Source: Mesostigma viride
Taxonomy: Eukaryota > Streptophyta > Mesostigmatophyceae > Mesostigmatales > Mesostigmataceae
Direction: 5' to 3'
Assembly: GCA_009746045.1 (NCBI GenBank)
Contig: RPFO01000104.1
Coordinates: 7,244,750 to 7,308,749, forward strand
Length of the DNA stretch: 64,000 nucleotides
Shown here: positions 33,736 to 45,084 of the stretch, piece by piece
How the letters are laid out: every line of letters starts with the position of its first letter
Position numbering within the stretch: position 1 is the first letter of the stretch
Notes under the pieces: generated by a model
The model's database searches: none
Seen by the model: only the letters and a program-made list of their open reading frames with translations
Told to the model about the DNA's origin: nothing
Made by a program: the position numbers and the translations under genes

Positions 33736-34718
33736 AAATCGGTCCGTCCGGTTACATGAGATCCTGGGAATTTTGGCGCGAACGCGTCGCGTTGAGGACG
33801 ACGGGACCAGAAAAATTCCACCTCGCATGGCTGTCGACCCTATGTCCGCCGGAATATCAGTCAAAAGTCAATTATGCATGTTAACCCCTAAATGGGCAGA
33901 AATACTGCCGATGCATCGGCTGTAACTTCACAATTTTGCAAACCAGATGCCATCCAACCCACCCATATCCAATGGCTGTCCTTGGGGGCCAAGCATGTCC
34001 ATGAGTTGCCCTTCGGGTTGGTATATCACAACCTTACATATATGCAGGGTAGGCCATGTATAACTTCCGTCAAAGTCAGGGGGGTCAAGACGAGCGTTTT
34101 CATTTTTGGTAGAATGTGCATTTTGAATTATGTTGTAAGAGCTAGGCACCTACCACTTCAGGGATGATAAACAATTAGTTGCTGAACAGTTTGAGCCATT
34201 GGGGTCATCATTTGGGTGGGTATACCAGCAGTTACACCCAGTACAGCCCATAGGGGTACCGTTGGTAAAAAGCAACCAAGGGGGTAGGAGTGGGCATACT
34301 ATCTACTAATACCTACTAATATGGCCCCCAACCATGCCACACAATACATTTCCCTTCCACAATGATGGGGAAACATAACTGCATCATCACACTGCCCTTA
34401 CATGGCACCTATGTGCAGGTGCCACCTTGTCCATGCACGTAGGTAACGTGGTACGGATACCCTACGCAAGGCATGCATTCTAGGAGGCAGCCACCGACAA
34501 ACTAGTGATTTTAGGCCTATTTCAGCTTGCCCTAGCAAGGATAAACTAGGCCTAAGCTGCTATAGCTTGCCAGGTGATGGCCAGCACACCTGGTGGCACA
34601 TGCTGACAATGGGAAGCTTCTACTCACCGGTTACATGCTTGATGATGCCACAGAGACCAGCCAACTGCCTCACACTCATGCAATATGTGTGTGGGAAATG
34701 TATAACAAACATATATTA

Positions 34719-35531
34719 AGCAAAATATGGTGTTGTTCTTTCTCAGTTACATCGTTTTTCCCGTCTTTGTTCTTATCGTGTTGATTTCATCACGACTCTT
34801 GTTGAACTCTTGCAGCGTTTATTGGTCAAAGACTATGACCGAGCCATTATGCTCCGTCAAGTCCGATGTTTTTTGCAACGTCACCCACATCTGTTCGGTG
34901 CTGCCCCTTGGCACAAGCTCTACAAACAGGTCGTGGACCGGCTGGATCGCATAGTATCTCCGCACATCTGAACCCTGTGATGCCAGATCTCCTTTGCGGC
35001 CGTTCCGAGCTTGGCACTGGATTCGTTGTCCACATCGTCGCGTCGCTGCCGCAACACGATGTTTTCTGGCATCCGCGGGCTTTTGGTTCCCGCCGCACAT
35101 TTGAAAGTGCTGTCCTCCGGCTTTTTGCCTTTGCACCGTGTGCAGTTCTTGGACGTTTGGAATCATGGCATGGCTAACGTGATGACTGACTAGCTAGACC
35201 TTTTCAGTGGTTTTCCATTTGCGGGTATTTCCTCGTAAATGGTGGGAGAGCGATCGCAGCAATGGTGCTCACCACTAGACACTCCCGGCCAGTTAGGCTA
35301 GAAACACACGCCCTGATCAAGCATGCTGTTTCCGGCCCCACCGTCTAGGTCATCTAGTCGCTCCACACGTAAGCCAGCCATAATTTCAATGCACAAGGAT
35401 ACACATTTCCATCACCATTCATCTTCATCATCCTGAACGACTCGAAAACGCGGAAAAGATAACGGCAGGCTCGAGCTACCATGGTCCGGATTCTCCCGAT
35501 TTCTGGCCTGCGCTGGTTGTCTCTTTGATAT
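34719..35531 (+). repeat. Left direct repeat (pseudo-LTR) of the Penelope-like element
   Basis: Appears identical base for base to 39270-40082 (constant offset 4551). It is the 3' end of the reverse-transcriptase ORF plus the 3' UTR, so it is a 5'-truncated copy lying head-to-tail before the full element. Penelope-like elements commonly carry such pseudo-LTRs. Confidence 0.88.
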
Positions 35532-36466
35532 TAGATTGGTTGAATATAGTTCGTTTTCGGCTAGGAGGCGTGGCCTTTGCATGACGGGCAAGAGGATTTC
35601 AGCCGTGGGCAACCAAGCACACATGTCGTCGGGCTAGTCCGACGAGTGCGCACGTGAACCGGCACTCCCGGTCACACACGACACCATAGAGATAGTCAGC
35701 TGCACCGCCTCATGTCGGCGAAACCCATAGTTCCATCGGAATCGTTTCAGCGGCCGGCATTTCCTCTCCGCGTTTCCTCAACCTCGTTTTCAGGATCATA
35801 CTCATCGTTCCTGCATTTTCCTCTTCCACGCAGGTTGTGGCTTTTTTGAAAGCCACGAATGTACCCGGGGATGGGACGCTTCGGCTGCCTCAATGCCTAC
35901 ACATTCAATACGATGTCCCCCTCTCACCTTCCTCCATCATTCCGCTCACATTGCACTACGTGTCTGTGTTTTGTTCTTTTTCTTGTTCTCGTTTGTTTTG
36001 CTGTTCTTGTCCTTTTTCTTTTACTTTTACTGAGGGAGCTAGGCTGGGCTGCGCGCTGTGTGTGCTACTCTCGTGTTTTTCTGTGGGCACTTGAGAGACT
36101 AACCAAGGATCGGGCCCCCCACACGGCAATATCAGCCTTTGCTTTTGTTTACCCTCCCATATCTCTTTACAAACGCCAAAAAAACACAAAGGCAGGAGCA
36201 CGGTGACTCATCTGGAACATGAAGAAGGGAAATCTTTTCGTTACAGGAAAGAGGTGTCAAGTATGACAATTGGAAGGCCCCCCCACTGGGAATCCACATG
36301 TTCCGAGTCCATTCAGCTGTGTTGTTAGCCACATCCTGCCCCGGGGAGATGCATCATGGACCACCGCTATCGCGTAACGGGTGTTACGCAGTGAATATTG
36401 ACTTACCTCAATATGCTCCGCTCTGGTTCTGTTTGATGTCTTAGCTCTCAGTGCATCTGAATCATC
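35532..36466 (+). other. Presumed 5' leader of the Penelope-like element
   Basis: If the left direct repeat is a tandem truncated copy, this stretch is the 5' UTR of the following element. It has no convincing ORF. Pyrimidine-rich tracts lie at 35960-36030. I looked for hammerhead ribozyme cores (CTGATGA with GAAA) and did not find one by eye. Confidence 0.45.
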
Positions 36467-37900
36467 ATGAAACACCTTATGACTTTCTGGCATGCTCTTA
36501 CCCTCCACAGAATACGGCAATCCAGTGGCATTGATTACCGGAAGTACACTGCTATTTCTCGGCAGTTCCCCTATCGTATCTCCTCACAGGCATGGCGGAA
36601 GCGTTGTCGCATCAACACGCGCCATAACCATCACTGCAAGGATGACCATACTCTACGTCGCCTCCGGCGCTTACAGCGCACGCATTTGTCGCTTACCAAC
36701 TCCACTCGCCCACACCCCGTAAGCACCCATCGCGTCATTTATGCCATTTACAACCGCAGGTACCCTCAGCGTATCTACGTTGGCCAGACGCAACGGGATG
36801 CCTGGACGCGTTTTCAGGAACATGTCCGAGCGGCACGCCGCCTTCATATTGGCCGCCCTGCCGCCAACGACGACACCCCCCTACATGGCGCCATGGCCCA
36901 ATACGGGTGGTGGGATTGGCGAGTCGTCCCCTTGGAACATGTCCCCGGCACCTTTACCGGCGCCGCTTTTCGCAAAGCCGCAGGGCATCGGGAAACGTTT
37001 TGGAAACGAATGTTACATGCATTTCTGCCCCACGGTTTTTGCATTGAAGGCAAGAGTTTCAAAGCTCGGTCTCGCCGCCGCCCGCCTCCCCTCCGTCCCC
37101 GCCCTCTTATGTTCATCCGTGCCTGGCGTCTGAAGCACAATCTCCACCCATATCGCCCCTATCCCCCCAGCGTCACCCCGGCCCCTCCACCTTCCACACA
37201 TGTGTCCACCGATCCTTCCCTTTACTCCACCAGTCTCCGCTGCTTACGTCACATGTCTCGGCTTATGCAACGCGGCAACTTTCATGCATCCTATCTCGAA
37301 GCCTGCAGCTTGAAGAAGCTTACCAGCTTACACATTGCCGTCGGGTCGTGCTCCCCAGCTGATCTGCAAGTCCCCCGCTCCCATGCCACTAGTCTGCGAG
37401 GCCTTCTCTCACGTATCATTCGGCACCGTGTCAATGGGAATGCAGATGCACTGCGTCCGCGCCGTTTGCTGATCTCACCTTTCATTCATGCTGCGATGGA
37501 TGAGCTGTGTTTGCCACACATTCTGCATTTGCCGCAAGTGCAGGCTGCGATGCCGCTCGTGGTGCGCAACACTTTCGGCACTCCCATTGCCGCCTGGCAT
37601 TACTCTCCCACCTTGGGACAAATGGTTTTCAGCAACGGGAAGGTCAGCCGCGATACAACGCCCACCGAGCTGGCCACCATCTTGGCAGGGCCCTGCCCCT
37701 GCCAACAACAACGGTATTTCAAGTACCTTGATCCCACCTCACAGCACGTCATGACCGCTGACCTCAGCATCCTGCCGAGCCACACGCTTGTAGACCTTTT
37801 TGCCAAAGGCACCAAGTTTCGGCCGTGGGTCCAGCGCACGTGTGCCAAAGAGGTGAATGCACTGCTCTCCACATCACTGCGCAAATTTGCAATGCCATGA
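36467..37900 (+). CDS. Penelope-like element ORF A: N-terminal GIY-YIG endonuclease plus PLE core start
   Basis: 477 residues at most; the first Met is not supported by more than the frame. A basic region is followed by a GIY-YIG nuclease at about residues 88-125: VIYAIYNRRYPQRIYVGQT, then the catalytic Arg/His helix RFQEHVRAARR. A Pro/Arg-rich linker follows, then a region typical of the N-terminal part of Penelope reverse transcriptases: CPCQQQRYFKY, HVMTADLSIL, KGTKFRPW. The endonuclease nicks the target DNA for target-primed reverse transcription. In canonical Penelope elements it is C-terminal; the N-terminal order is that of the Chlamys/Naiad group. The stop overlaps the likely start of ORF B in ATGA (37897-37900), so the core domain is split between two frames. 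Confidence 0.85.
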   Translation: MKHLMTFWHALTLHRIRQSSGIDYRKYTAISRQFPYRISSQAWRKRCRINTRHNHHCKDDHTLRRLRRLQRTHLSLTNSTRPHPVSTHRVIYAIYNRRYPQRIYVGQTQRDAWTRFQEHVRAARRLHIGRPAANDDTPLHGAMAQYGWWDWRVVPLEHVPGTFTGAAFRKAAGHRETFWKRMLHAFLPHGFCIEGKSFKARSRRRPPPLRPRPLMFIRAWRLKHNLHPYRPYPPSVTPAPPPSTHVSTDPSLYSTSLRCLRHMSRLMQRGNFHASYLEACSLKKLTSLHIAVGSCSPADLQVPRSHATSLRGLLSRIIRHRVNGNADALRPRRLLISPFIHAAMDELCLPHILHLPQVQAAMPLVVRNTFGTPIAAWHYSPTLGQMVFSNGKVSRDTTPTELATILAGPCPCQQQRYFKYLDPTSQHVMTADLSILPSHTLVDLFAKGTKFRPWVQRTCAKEVNALLSTSLRKFAMP

Positions 37901-39522
37901 GCACGGACCTACAGCTTGCTCCCCTTGCCATGGAACCGTGGTTTCGCGCCGTCATTCACGAATGCAATGCACGTCTCACCAGGCTTGATTACCGTCTCCA
38001 GCAGGTCCACCGCACCACCTGGCTCAACACCACAGATAAAGCACTTCTTGACCACTTCAAGCAGGACTTTATCATCACGTGTGTTGACAAGAGTGCCAAC
38101 AACTTTGCTTTCATATGCAAGAAGCACTACCTTGCTACTTTGCAACACGAGTTGGCGTCCAGCCCTACCTATGTTCAGCGTGCACAGTCCACCGCCAGTA
38201 TCACCGCTGCTCATCGGGCTTTTCTGCACAGCCAAAACATTTTTGCTCGGGCATTCCTTAAGCGGCAGCGACGCGCCACCACCACTACGTTCCCATATCT
38301 GTATCTCACTCTTAAGCTGCACAAAACTCCTGTTGCTTTGCGCACCATTGCTGCGTCGCATTCAGCCCCACTGATGCCTCTCTCGAAACTCATCTGCCAT
38401 GCTTTGAATGCTCTTCTCCCCGAAGCCAATGCATTATGGGTGGAGGTGCTGTCGAATGCCGGGTATGAATGCGCTGGTAGTTGGATCGTCATAGACTCAG
38501 CCCAAGTACGCCTACGCCTTGCCGCCCTTAGCCGTTCTAAGACAGCAGCAGAGAAACGTATACCTATGCCCATAGCCACCTATGATTTCACCACTCTATA
38601 TACCACACTAGATTTGCACGATTTGAAAGCTCGTTTAGATAGCCTCCTTACTCGTCTGTATGCACGTAGGCCTCACGGGCGCAACCACCTGCACGTGCGT
38701 GTTTCTCAGACCAAGCCCACGGCAACGTGGCTCTCAGGGATCGCGGCAGGTGCTATCGTGCGGGATGGTTATAATTATATTATCACGAAGGCTGACCTTG
38801 TCCATTGGATCTCTTATCTTGTTGATAACACCTTCATCTGTTTTGCGGGCAATGTATACCAACAAGCTATCGGCATCCCTATGGGCACTAACTGTGCCGG
38901 GCTCCTTGCAAACCTCTATCTATACACTTATGAGCTTGCATTCATGGAGAATCTCATTGCCTCAAACGATGATGTTCTCATCAGGCGTTTTATCCATACA
39001 TGTCGATACATTGATGATGTCATCGCTTTCGACAACCCTGATTTCGCAACCCATTTGTATATCACCGCTGGTCTGCCTGGCATCTACCCGCAAGCGTCCC
39101 TCACATTAAAGCTCACGTCGGAGGATACTCATTGCAATTACCTCGATCTTAACATTACCCATAACAAGAAGGGCTGGCGTACGGCTATCTATGATAAGCG
39201 CAAGGATCCTAAATACCAGCAAATTCCTTTTATTCGTTACCCCGATATTCACAGTCTCCTTTCCCACACAGCAAAATATGGTGTTGTTCTTTCTCAGTTA
39301 CATCGTTTTTCCCGTCTTTGTTCTTATCGTGTTGATTTCATCACGACTCTTGTTGAACTCTTGCAGCGTTTATTGGTCAAAGACTATGACCGAGCCATTA
39401 TGCTCCGTCAAGTCCGATGTTTTTTGCAACGTCACCCACATCTGTTCGGTGCTGCCCCTTGGCACAAGCTCTACAAACAGGTCGTGGACCGGCTGGATCG
39501 CATAGTATCTCCGCACATCTGA
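37897..39522 (+). CDS. Penelope-like element ORF B: reverse transcriptase
   Basis: From the ATG at 37897 this gives 541 residues; the frame is open from further upstream (37825), so a frameshift fusion with ORF A is an alternative to re-initiation. Palm motifs are clear: YDFTTLYTTLDLHDLKARL (first catalytic Asp), IPMGTNCAGLLANLYLY, and RYIDDVIAFDNP (YIDD box), followed by LDLNIT and KRKDPKYQQIPF. This set is typical of Penelope-like, telomerase-related reverse transcriptases. The ORF ends at 39522 without a C-terminal nuclease, as expected for the permuted group. The palm is intact, so the copy may be young; its last 253 bases are identical to the truncated upstream copy. Confidence 0.92.
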   Translation: MSTDLQLAPLAMEPWFRAVIHECNARLTRLDYRLQQVHRTTWLNTTDKALLDHFKQDFIITCVDKSANNFAFICKKHYLATLQHELASSPTYVQRAQSTASITAAHRAFLHSQNIFARAFLKRQRRATTTTFPYLYLTLKLHKTPVALRTIAASHSAPLMPLSKLICHALNALLPEANALWVEVLSNAGYECAGSWIVIDSAQVRLRLAALSRSKTAAEKRIPMPIATYDFTTLYTTLDLHDLKARLDSLLTRLYARRPHGRNHLHVRVSQTKPTATWLSGIAAGAIVRDGYNYIITKADLVHWISYLVDNTFICFAGNVYQQAIGIPMGTNCAGLLANLYLYTYELAFMENLIASNDDVLIRRFIHTCRYIDDVIAFDNPDFATHLYITAGLPGIYPQASLTLKLTSEDTHCNYLDLNITHNKKGWRTAIYDKRKDPKYQQIPFIRYPDIHSLLSHTAKYGVVLSQLHRFSRLCSYRVDFITTLVELLQRLLVKDYDRAIMLRQVRCFLQRHPHLFGAAPWHKLYKQVVDRLDRIVSPHI

Positions 39523-40082
39523 ACCCTGTGATGCCAGATCTCCTTTGCGGCCGTTCCGAGCTTGGCACTGGATTCGTTGTCCACATCGTCGCGTCGCTGC
39601 CGCAACACGATGTTTTCTGGCATCCGCGGGCTTTTGGTTCCCGCCGCACATTTGAAAGTGCTGTCCTCCGGCTTTTTGCCTTTGCACCGTGTGCAGTTCT
39701 TGGACGTTTGGAATCATGGCATGGCTAACGTGATGACTGACTAGCTAGACCTTTTCAGTGGTTTTCCATTTGCGGGTATTTCCTCGTAAATGGTGGGAGA
39801 GCGATCGCAGCAATGGTGCTCACCACTAGACACTCCCGGCCAGTTAGGCTAGAAACACACGCCCTGATCAAGCATGCTGTTTCCGGCCCCACCGTCTAGG
39901 TCATCTAGTCGCTCCACACGTAAGCCAGCCATAATTTCAATGCACAAGGATACACATTTCCATCACCATTCATCTTCATCATCCTGAACGACTCGAAAAC
40001 GCGGAAAAGATAACGGCAGGCTCGAGCTACCATGGTCCGGATTCTCCCGATTTCTGGCCTGCGCTGGTTGTCTCTTTGATAT
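39270..40082 (+). repeat. Right direct repeat (pseudo-LTR) and 3' end of the Penelope-like element
   Basis: Contains the end of the reverse-transcriptase ORF (to 39522) and about 560 bases of 3' UTR. It ends in ggttgtctctttgatat, a terminus that recurs at several places in the window. Confidence 0.88.
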
Positions 40083-43000
40083 ATGGAGGTATTCAAACCC
40101 ATACAGCCTCTAAAACTTATCACCATCACCCTGTGGCAGGTCAACTGACTGAGGGAAGCATCTAAGAAGGGTGTTTTAGAAAGGGGCCAGGCCAGGGTCA
40201 AGAAAGAGCATGAATATTGCAAAAAGAATGTGCTACACAAACTAGAACGTATATATAAACGTCAAATATCGATTGGAAAACGATAACTCAGCTTTACCAT
40301 GCATGGATGGCGTTACCTTGGCCCAGGCGGTGGCCGCAAAATGGCGCATTTCGGCACACCAAAGTTGTGCAGCATGGTCGCTGGATTCGGCGATTTCTGG
40401 CCACCCTTGCACGTTTACGACTACCATGTATCATAAAAAGTACAAAGAAACCAATATATCCTTTAAAATACGCCGGAAAGGTATTGCTGTCAACGTTTCT
40501 ATCGTCCGGCCTGATCGCAGTTTTTTCCAGCAAGAACGCTGCCGACACCTATCAAATGGCATTCCCGCGAACCAAAAATTGGCCTGTATCATCTTTAGGA
40601 CGTATAAAATCAATTTCCTGAGTTTGGTCAGAAAATTCGAACGAAAACGTAAATGCCATGCGTGGGCGCAAGCCGCCATGGCCAGGTCGTCGTTTTCCGG
40701 AATGCACGTTGTACGTGAAAAAGTACCCTGACCCCTAGTACTTTGACCGGCCAGAACACCTCTATAACTTTGTCAGAAGTATGCAAACCCTAGTACCATG
40801 CTGTGAGGAAAATTATAAACTTTCGATCTTCTCAGCTAAACGTTTCCTAATTCTCAATAGTTTTCGCGGCATTTGGTCCCCCGAGAAGGGGCCGACGTGT
40901 CGGCTGTAACTCAGTTTTAGGCGGAAAATCGGCAGCCAGACCATTTAGGGGTTAAGTCGCTGCGATGGATGCAAACGACGCGTAAACTCTCCTGCTTTGC
41001 GATGATGCATGGTAGATATTATTCGCGTATGTTCATGCGTCAAAATAATTCGCAAACTGAGACGCTGATTTTTTGTGTCGGCCTGATCTGGAAATGGCAG
41101 CGAAAATGCATGTTTATTAATTGTGGGGGAAACTTTTTTGTTGCAAGCTCACAATTCCCAAAAGGTGGGATCCGAATGGGCTTCAAGTCTACTTTCACGA
41201 GCGCTAATCAGTTTTTCGAGAAACGAATCACATTTTCCAGGCTGTCGCATTACCTGCCGGCAGGTCAGATTTTGCTGTTTTCAGTGACGTTTACGACCGT
41301 CCTTGCTTGATGCGTTTCTTCCTTTTTTTCGGCTCACGGCATGGCGGGGCTTGTTCCAACATGCCTGCGGAGGTGTAAGCTGTGTAGCCATGATTTAAAA
41401 GTCACATATTGCTCTCGCGCCACCATCTGTTACTGCTCGACACTGCAAGAAACACTGGTTGCCTGCTCGCAACGCAAGCACAAGCACGACAACGGTGCCC
41501 TAATCCACATCCAGGCGTGTATTTCCGAGAAAAACTTCAGGCTTTTGTCGCAGCATACCTTCGGTGTTCCAAGCCGTTCACCGCTCCCCGAAATAGTCTT
41601 ATGACTCGCTTTTATAGCATTGTGGGTTCGCGTCCGCCATCTCCGCCGGGTGCTGACACGAGATGTTCGCGCTGAACCTGGACTGCAAGGTCGCCCGCTA
41701 CCGGTTAGCTGTACGTATTTAGCAAGCTCTGGATGATATTGTCATGGTTTTGGTGCAGGAAGGTGCTGTGGGGGGGTCTATCTCACCTCTTTACCTAGCT
41801 TTCCTCCTCCTAGCTTGACAGCTAAGTTTGCATCAGGAAGTCATGCTTACAAGTTGACAAAGCTCGATGGATGTCAACCTTGGGATGTGCTGTGAAGGTG
41901 TTAGCATGCTTGCTTGAAGAATTGAATGCGTATGTGTGCAAGCCATGGACATTTGTTTTTAAGGGCAGTAGGTAGCAGCCACGTTCTTATTCAATTGTGT
42001 CAGGATGTCTATGTTGCCTTTACTGCACTCTGTCCTAGAGGAGTTTGATGCCACTGTAGATGACTATGACCAGTGGGGTGGTGAGGATGGGCCGGTGTGC
42101 TGGGGTGAGCCTGAAGGGCACCTTGGATCTCACGTGACCCTTAGGCAATCATGCCAGGCTGTGCAGTTTATGGCTTGTGATGTATGGATGCAGCGGGTGA
42201 GGCAGGTTGTCATTGCCGTGGCCTGTTGTTAATTCACTCACGGTCCTAAATTTAGGACTTTGTCCTAAATTGTCCTAGAGGTCACTATAACCGAGGTACC
42301 GGGTAGGGGGGGTCACTATATGGTCCGTACCCCATGTCCACCGTACCCGGTATGATGTACCCGACCCGTGGTACCGGCACATGGTACCCGGATTCCGTAC
42401 CCGGGTACCGGGTATAATGGCGGGAAAGTAGGTACCTCGACCAAAAATATAACCGATTTTGGAGCGAAAAAGTGGGTGCGGGAATGAAGTGAGGTGGATA
42501 TGGCGACCTGACAATCGTGGCCGGCGTTTTCACGTGCGTTTATCATTTCGGGCGCCCAGTAGCAAAAACGAAAGGTTGTTAGTTATGCTTAAAGGCTGTG
42601 AATATTTTCTGCGCAAGTTTTTATGTGTAGCGCTGTATCACAGCGGCACAACACAAATGGGTCGCAGATCGCCTGCTCGCGGAGGGTCGATTTTGGCACA
42701 AACATGTTAGTGTATTAGCAATGGTGGTGCGAATCAAGCCAGGAAATTTTTGTGGACGATTTTTATTTTAGTCTGGAATTTAGAAACGGAGTATTTGACA
42801 TGGGAGCGCCTGGGCCGTGATATTCTTGCCCGATTTCCATTGTCGACCATGTTTTAGGGACGTTCAGGCTGGGCAGCGAGCGCACCTTATAGGTCTTCAC
42901 TTTCGGTATTTCTTGGACCTAGAACGCAGCACAAGCGTGGTTTATATCATTGTCGAACCGGTTGGCCAGCTTTGGTGCGCTCAGCTCTCGGAAAGCTGAC

Positions 43001-44078
43001 CTCGCTGCGGATTTCAGCGACTTTTTTGCAACCATCTGGAATGAGGCGACGTAAGTAGCAGGTAAGTGCCGGGTTGTCCTAGATCATGAGTGTAACTGGC
43101 AACGCTGTCGTGGTGTTTTGAGTCAGCCAGCTATGCCTAAAAAGAGGGGACGCTCTCTGTGCACATAACTGTCACACATAGTTGGTTTACGTCATACAAT
43201 TTTTTACGTCTCTATCTTCGTCGTCCGCTGCAGCTAAAACACACATGCGTAAGAGCAGTTTTACTCATGTGTTAGTTATAAACCATTGTCCTATGGCCTG
43301 CAGTCGTTCAGGGTGTTCTCAGACAGTATATACAGTATGGTTTACGTGTTACATGCACGCTGAATTCGCTCACAAAGCGTTGCATGTTAGCACAACGTTG
43401 TTTTGTAACTTGATTTGGCTGCATTCATGTGTTAGTTGCAATGCAAATGCATTGTTTTTTCATCGCTGGGTGGTGGCCAGCATGTCCGTGATGTCAAAGA
43501 AGGTTTGGCATATGCTTAGAGAAAGTTTACCGCAAGGGGTGGGCCATGTTCAAGCCGGGCAACCTCAGCAACCATGCAACCCTATATTGCATTACCTGCA
43601 CCATCTGTGACACCGTTAATCACGCGTATATATAGAGGCAGCCACAGCAGGGTATGGCCTTGTTATACGCTGCCCCGCCATCCCAAGGCCTCGTAGGGTC
43701 CCCTAGCGCTTGTAAGATGCTCAAGGGACCGTGTGGATAGCATGGTCATGCGTTGACAATAATTGGTCCTAATGGTCCTAAAACCCACATTTTGGCCAAA
43801 TTCGCGCTTTGAGGTCTGGCAGGTGGCAGGGCCCATTCATGCACTAAATGTAATTATTTGACCCCAGGTTTTTGATGCCAACTAAAAAAGTGTGTTATCT
43901 GTCATGGGAACGAATGCCAGGGTCAAATTTTAATGTTTGCATGTATATATTTTAATTCAAAGTGGTCCTAAATTTAGGACTTTTTCTGGGAAGATTAACA
44001 CTGTGTTAGTGAACTCTATCATCTTTTAACTTACCCAAAGCCCCCCTAGACCTAAACTGCCTCGCATTCTTTGAGGGG
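40083..44078. other. Non-coding stretch with short palindromic repeats
   Basis: No supported gene. 40083-40951 would be the right part of the TTAA-flanked element. GGTCCTAAATTTAGGACTTT, itself palindromic at its core, occurs at 42248 and 43965 in the same orientation, with related ggtccta pieces at 43766-43783. At 42285-42430 GTACC, GGTACC and their variants recur about ten times. The ORF at 42005-42232 (75 residues) has no recognised motif. Confidence 0.4.
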
Positions 44079-45084
44079 TTGCCTTCTTTGCTAGGAGTGC
44101 CATGTCTTGAAAGGTTTGTACCCGGACGGCCGCCTCTGGCGACACCTCACCCTGCTGCCCGGTACGTGCACCCGCCCCGAACTCCAGCACGCCATCCTCA
44201 ACTCGGCCTTCTCCAGCGCTCCGACGGCGAGATCTGCATGGGCTCCATCCATCACCGCCCCCACACTTCGTTCCATCGATCCTCGCGGAAGCCTTTCAGC
44301 AGCACGTGACCCCCCTTGCTGCCGACGTAGCAGCAATCGGCGGCACGCTGGCTGCTGAACTTCCTCACATTTCCACCACCGCCGCCTCCACCTCCACTGC
44401 CATTTCCGCCTCCACTGCCGACATCGGCAGCCCAGCTCCTCGACCTCGACCAACGCCATCAAGCCACCGCCACCGCCCTTGAGTGCTTGCATGACACCGC
44501 CGGCCTCACCGCCCAAGCGGTGAAGGACATCGCAGCCCAGCCGGCGCCTGCTGGCCCGGCCGGCGATGCCCCCTCCACCTGGGCGGACTTGCTTAAGCAG
44601 CACACCACCTCCACCACCTCCACCATCACGGCACAACTCAAGCAACAAGCCCTCGACCTTCGCGAGGCGGCCGAGCTCGACAAGCGCAGCCACAATGTCA
44701 TCGTCAAGCACTTCGACCAGCTGGCAGGTGAGACCTCCACGAGCCTCCTTGAGCGCCATTCTTGCCCCCATGCAACTCACTGGTGAGCTGGACATGTCGG
44801 CTGTCCGCCTTCCCCGCGCGCGGGGTAAGGCTGGCCCGGCACCCGTGCTCCTCACATGACGGACAAGCTGGCGTTCCTTAAATGCCGCAAGAAGCTCTCG
44901 GAGACTCGCTTCACGCTGGACGACGACTTGACCTTGGCCCAGCAACAGCGGCGACGCGAGCTATGGCCGACCTATACCTTCAGCTCCGGCAGCGTGCAGG
45001 GGGGAAGCCGGTATACTGGAGGGGGGCGGTCATCCACGTTGACCACAACAAGCCCTGGCAGGCCCCTCCTGCCACCCCAGACTA
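44079..45084 (+). mobile_element. L1-like LINE ORF1, copy 2, heavily frameshifted
   Basis: Parallel to copy 1 from about base 29800 onward (CTCCAGCACGCCATCCTCAA shared), with several indels. Recognisable pieces are HDTAGLTAQAVKDIAAQ and RSHNVIVKHFDQLAGETS (44487-44786) and DKLAFLKCRKKLSETRFT (from 44856). About ten bases around 44855 are missing relative to copy 1. It is followed by the same 3' tail. Confidence 0.75.

Larger units (their letters stand above)
33881..40955. mobile_element. Possible TTAA-flanked (piggyBac-like) element interrupted by a Penelope-like element
   Basis: TTAA followed by CCCCTAAATGG lies at 33881-33895 and its exact complement CCATTTAGGGG followed by TTAA at 40941-40955. 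A palindromic GCCGA(T/C)G..TCGGC followed by TGTAACT lies near each end (about 33909 and 40895). TTAA target duplication with inverted ends beginning CCC is the hallmark of piggyBac elements. Without the Penelope insertion (34719-40082) the element would be about 1.7 kb and shows no transposase. The pairing of these two sites is inference from short repeats. Confidence 0.4.

Noticed and set aside
34719-40082. Hammerhead ribozyme expected in Penelope-like pseudo-LTRs
   Set aside because: I found no CTGATGA core paired with a nearby GAAA in either repeat or the leader; a covariance search would be decisive.
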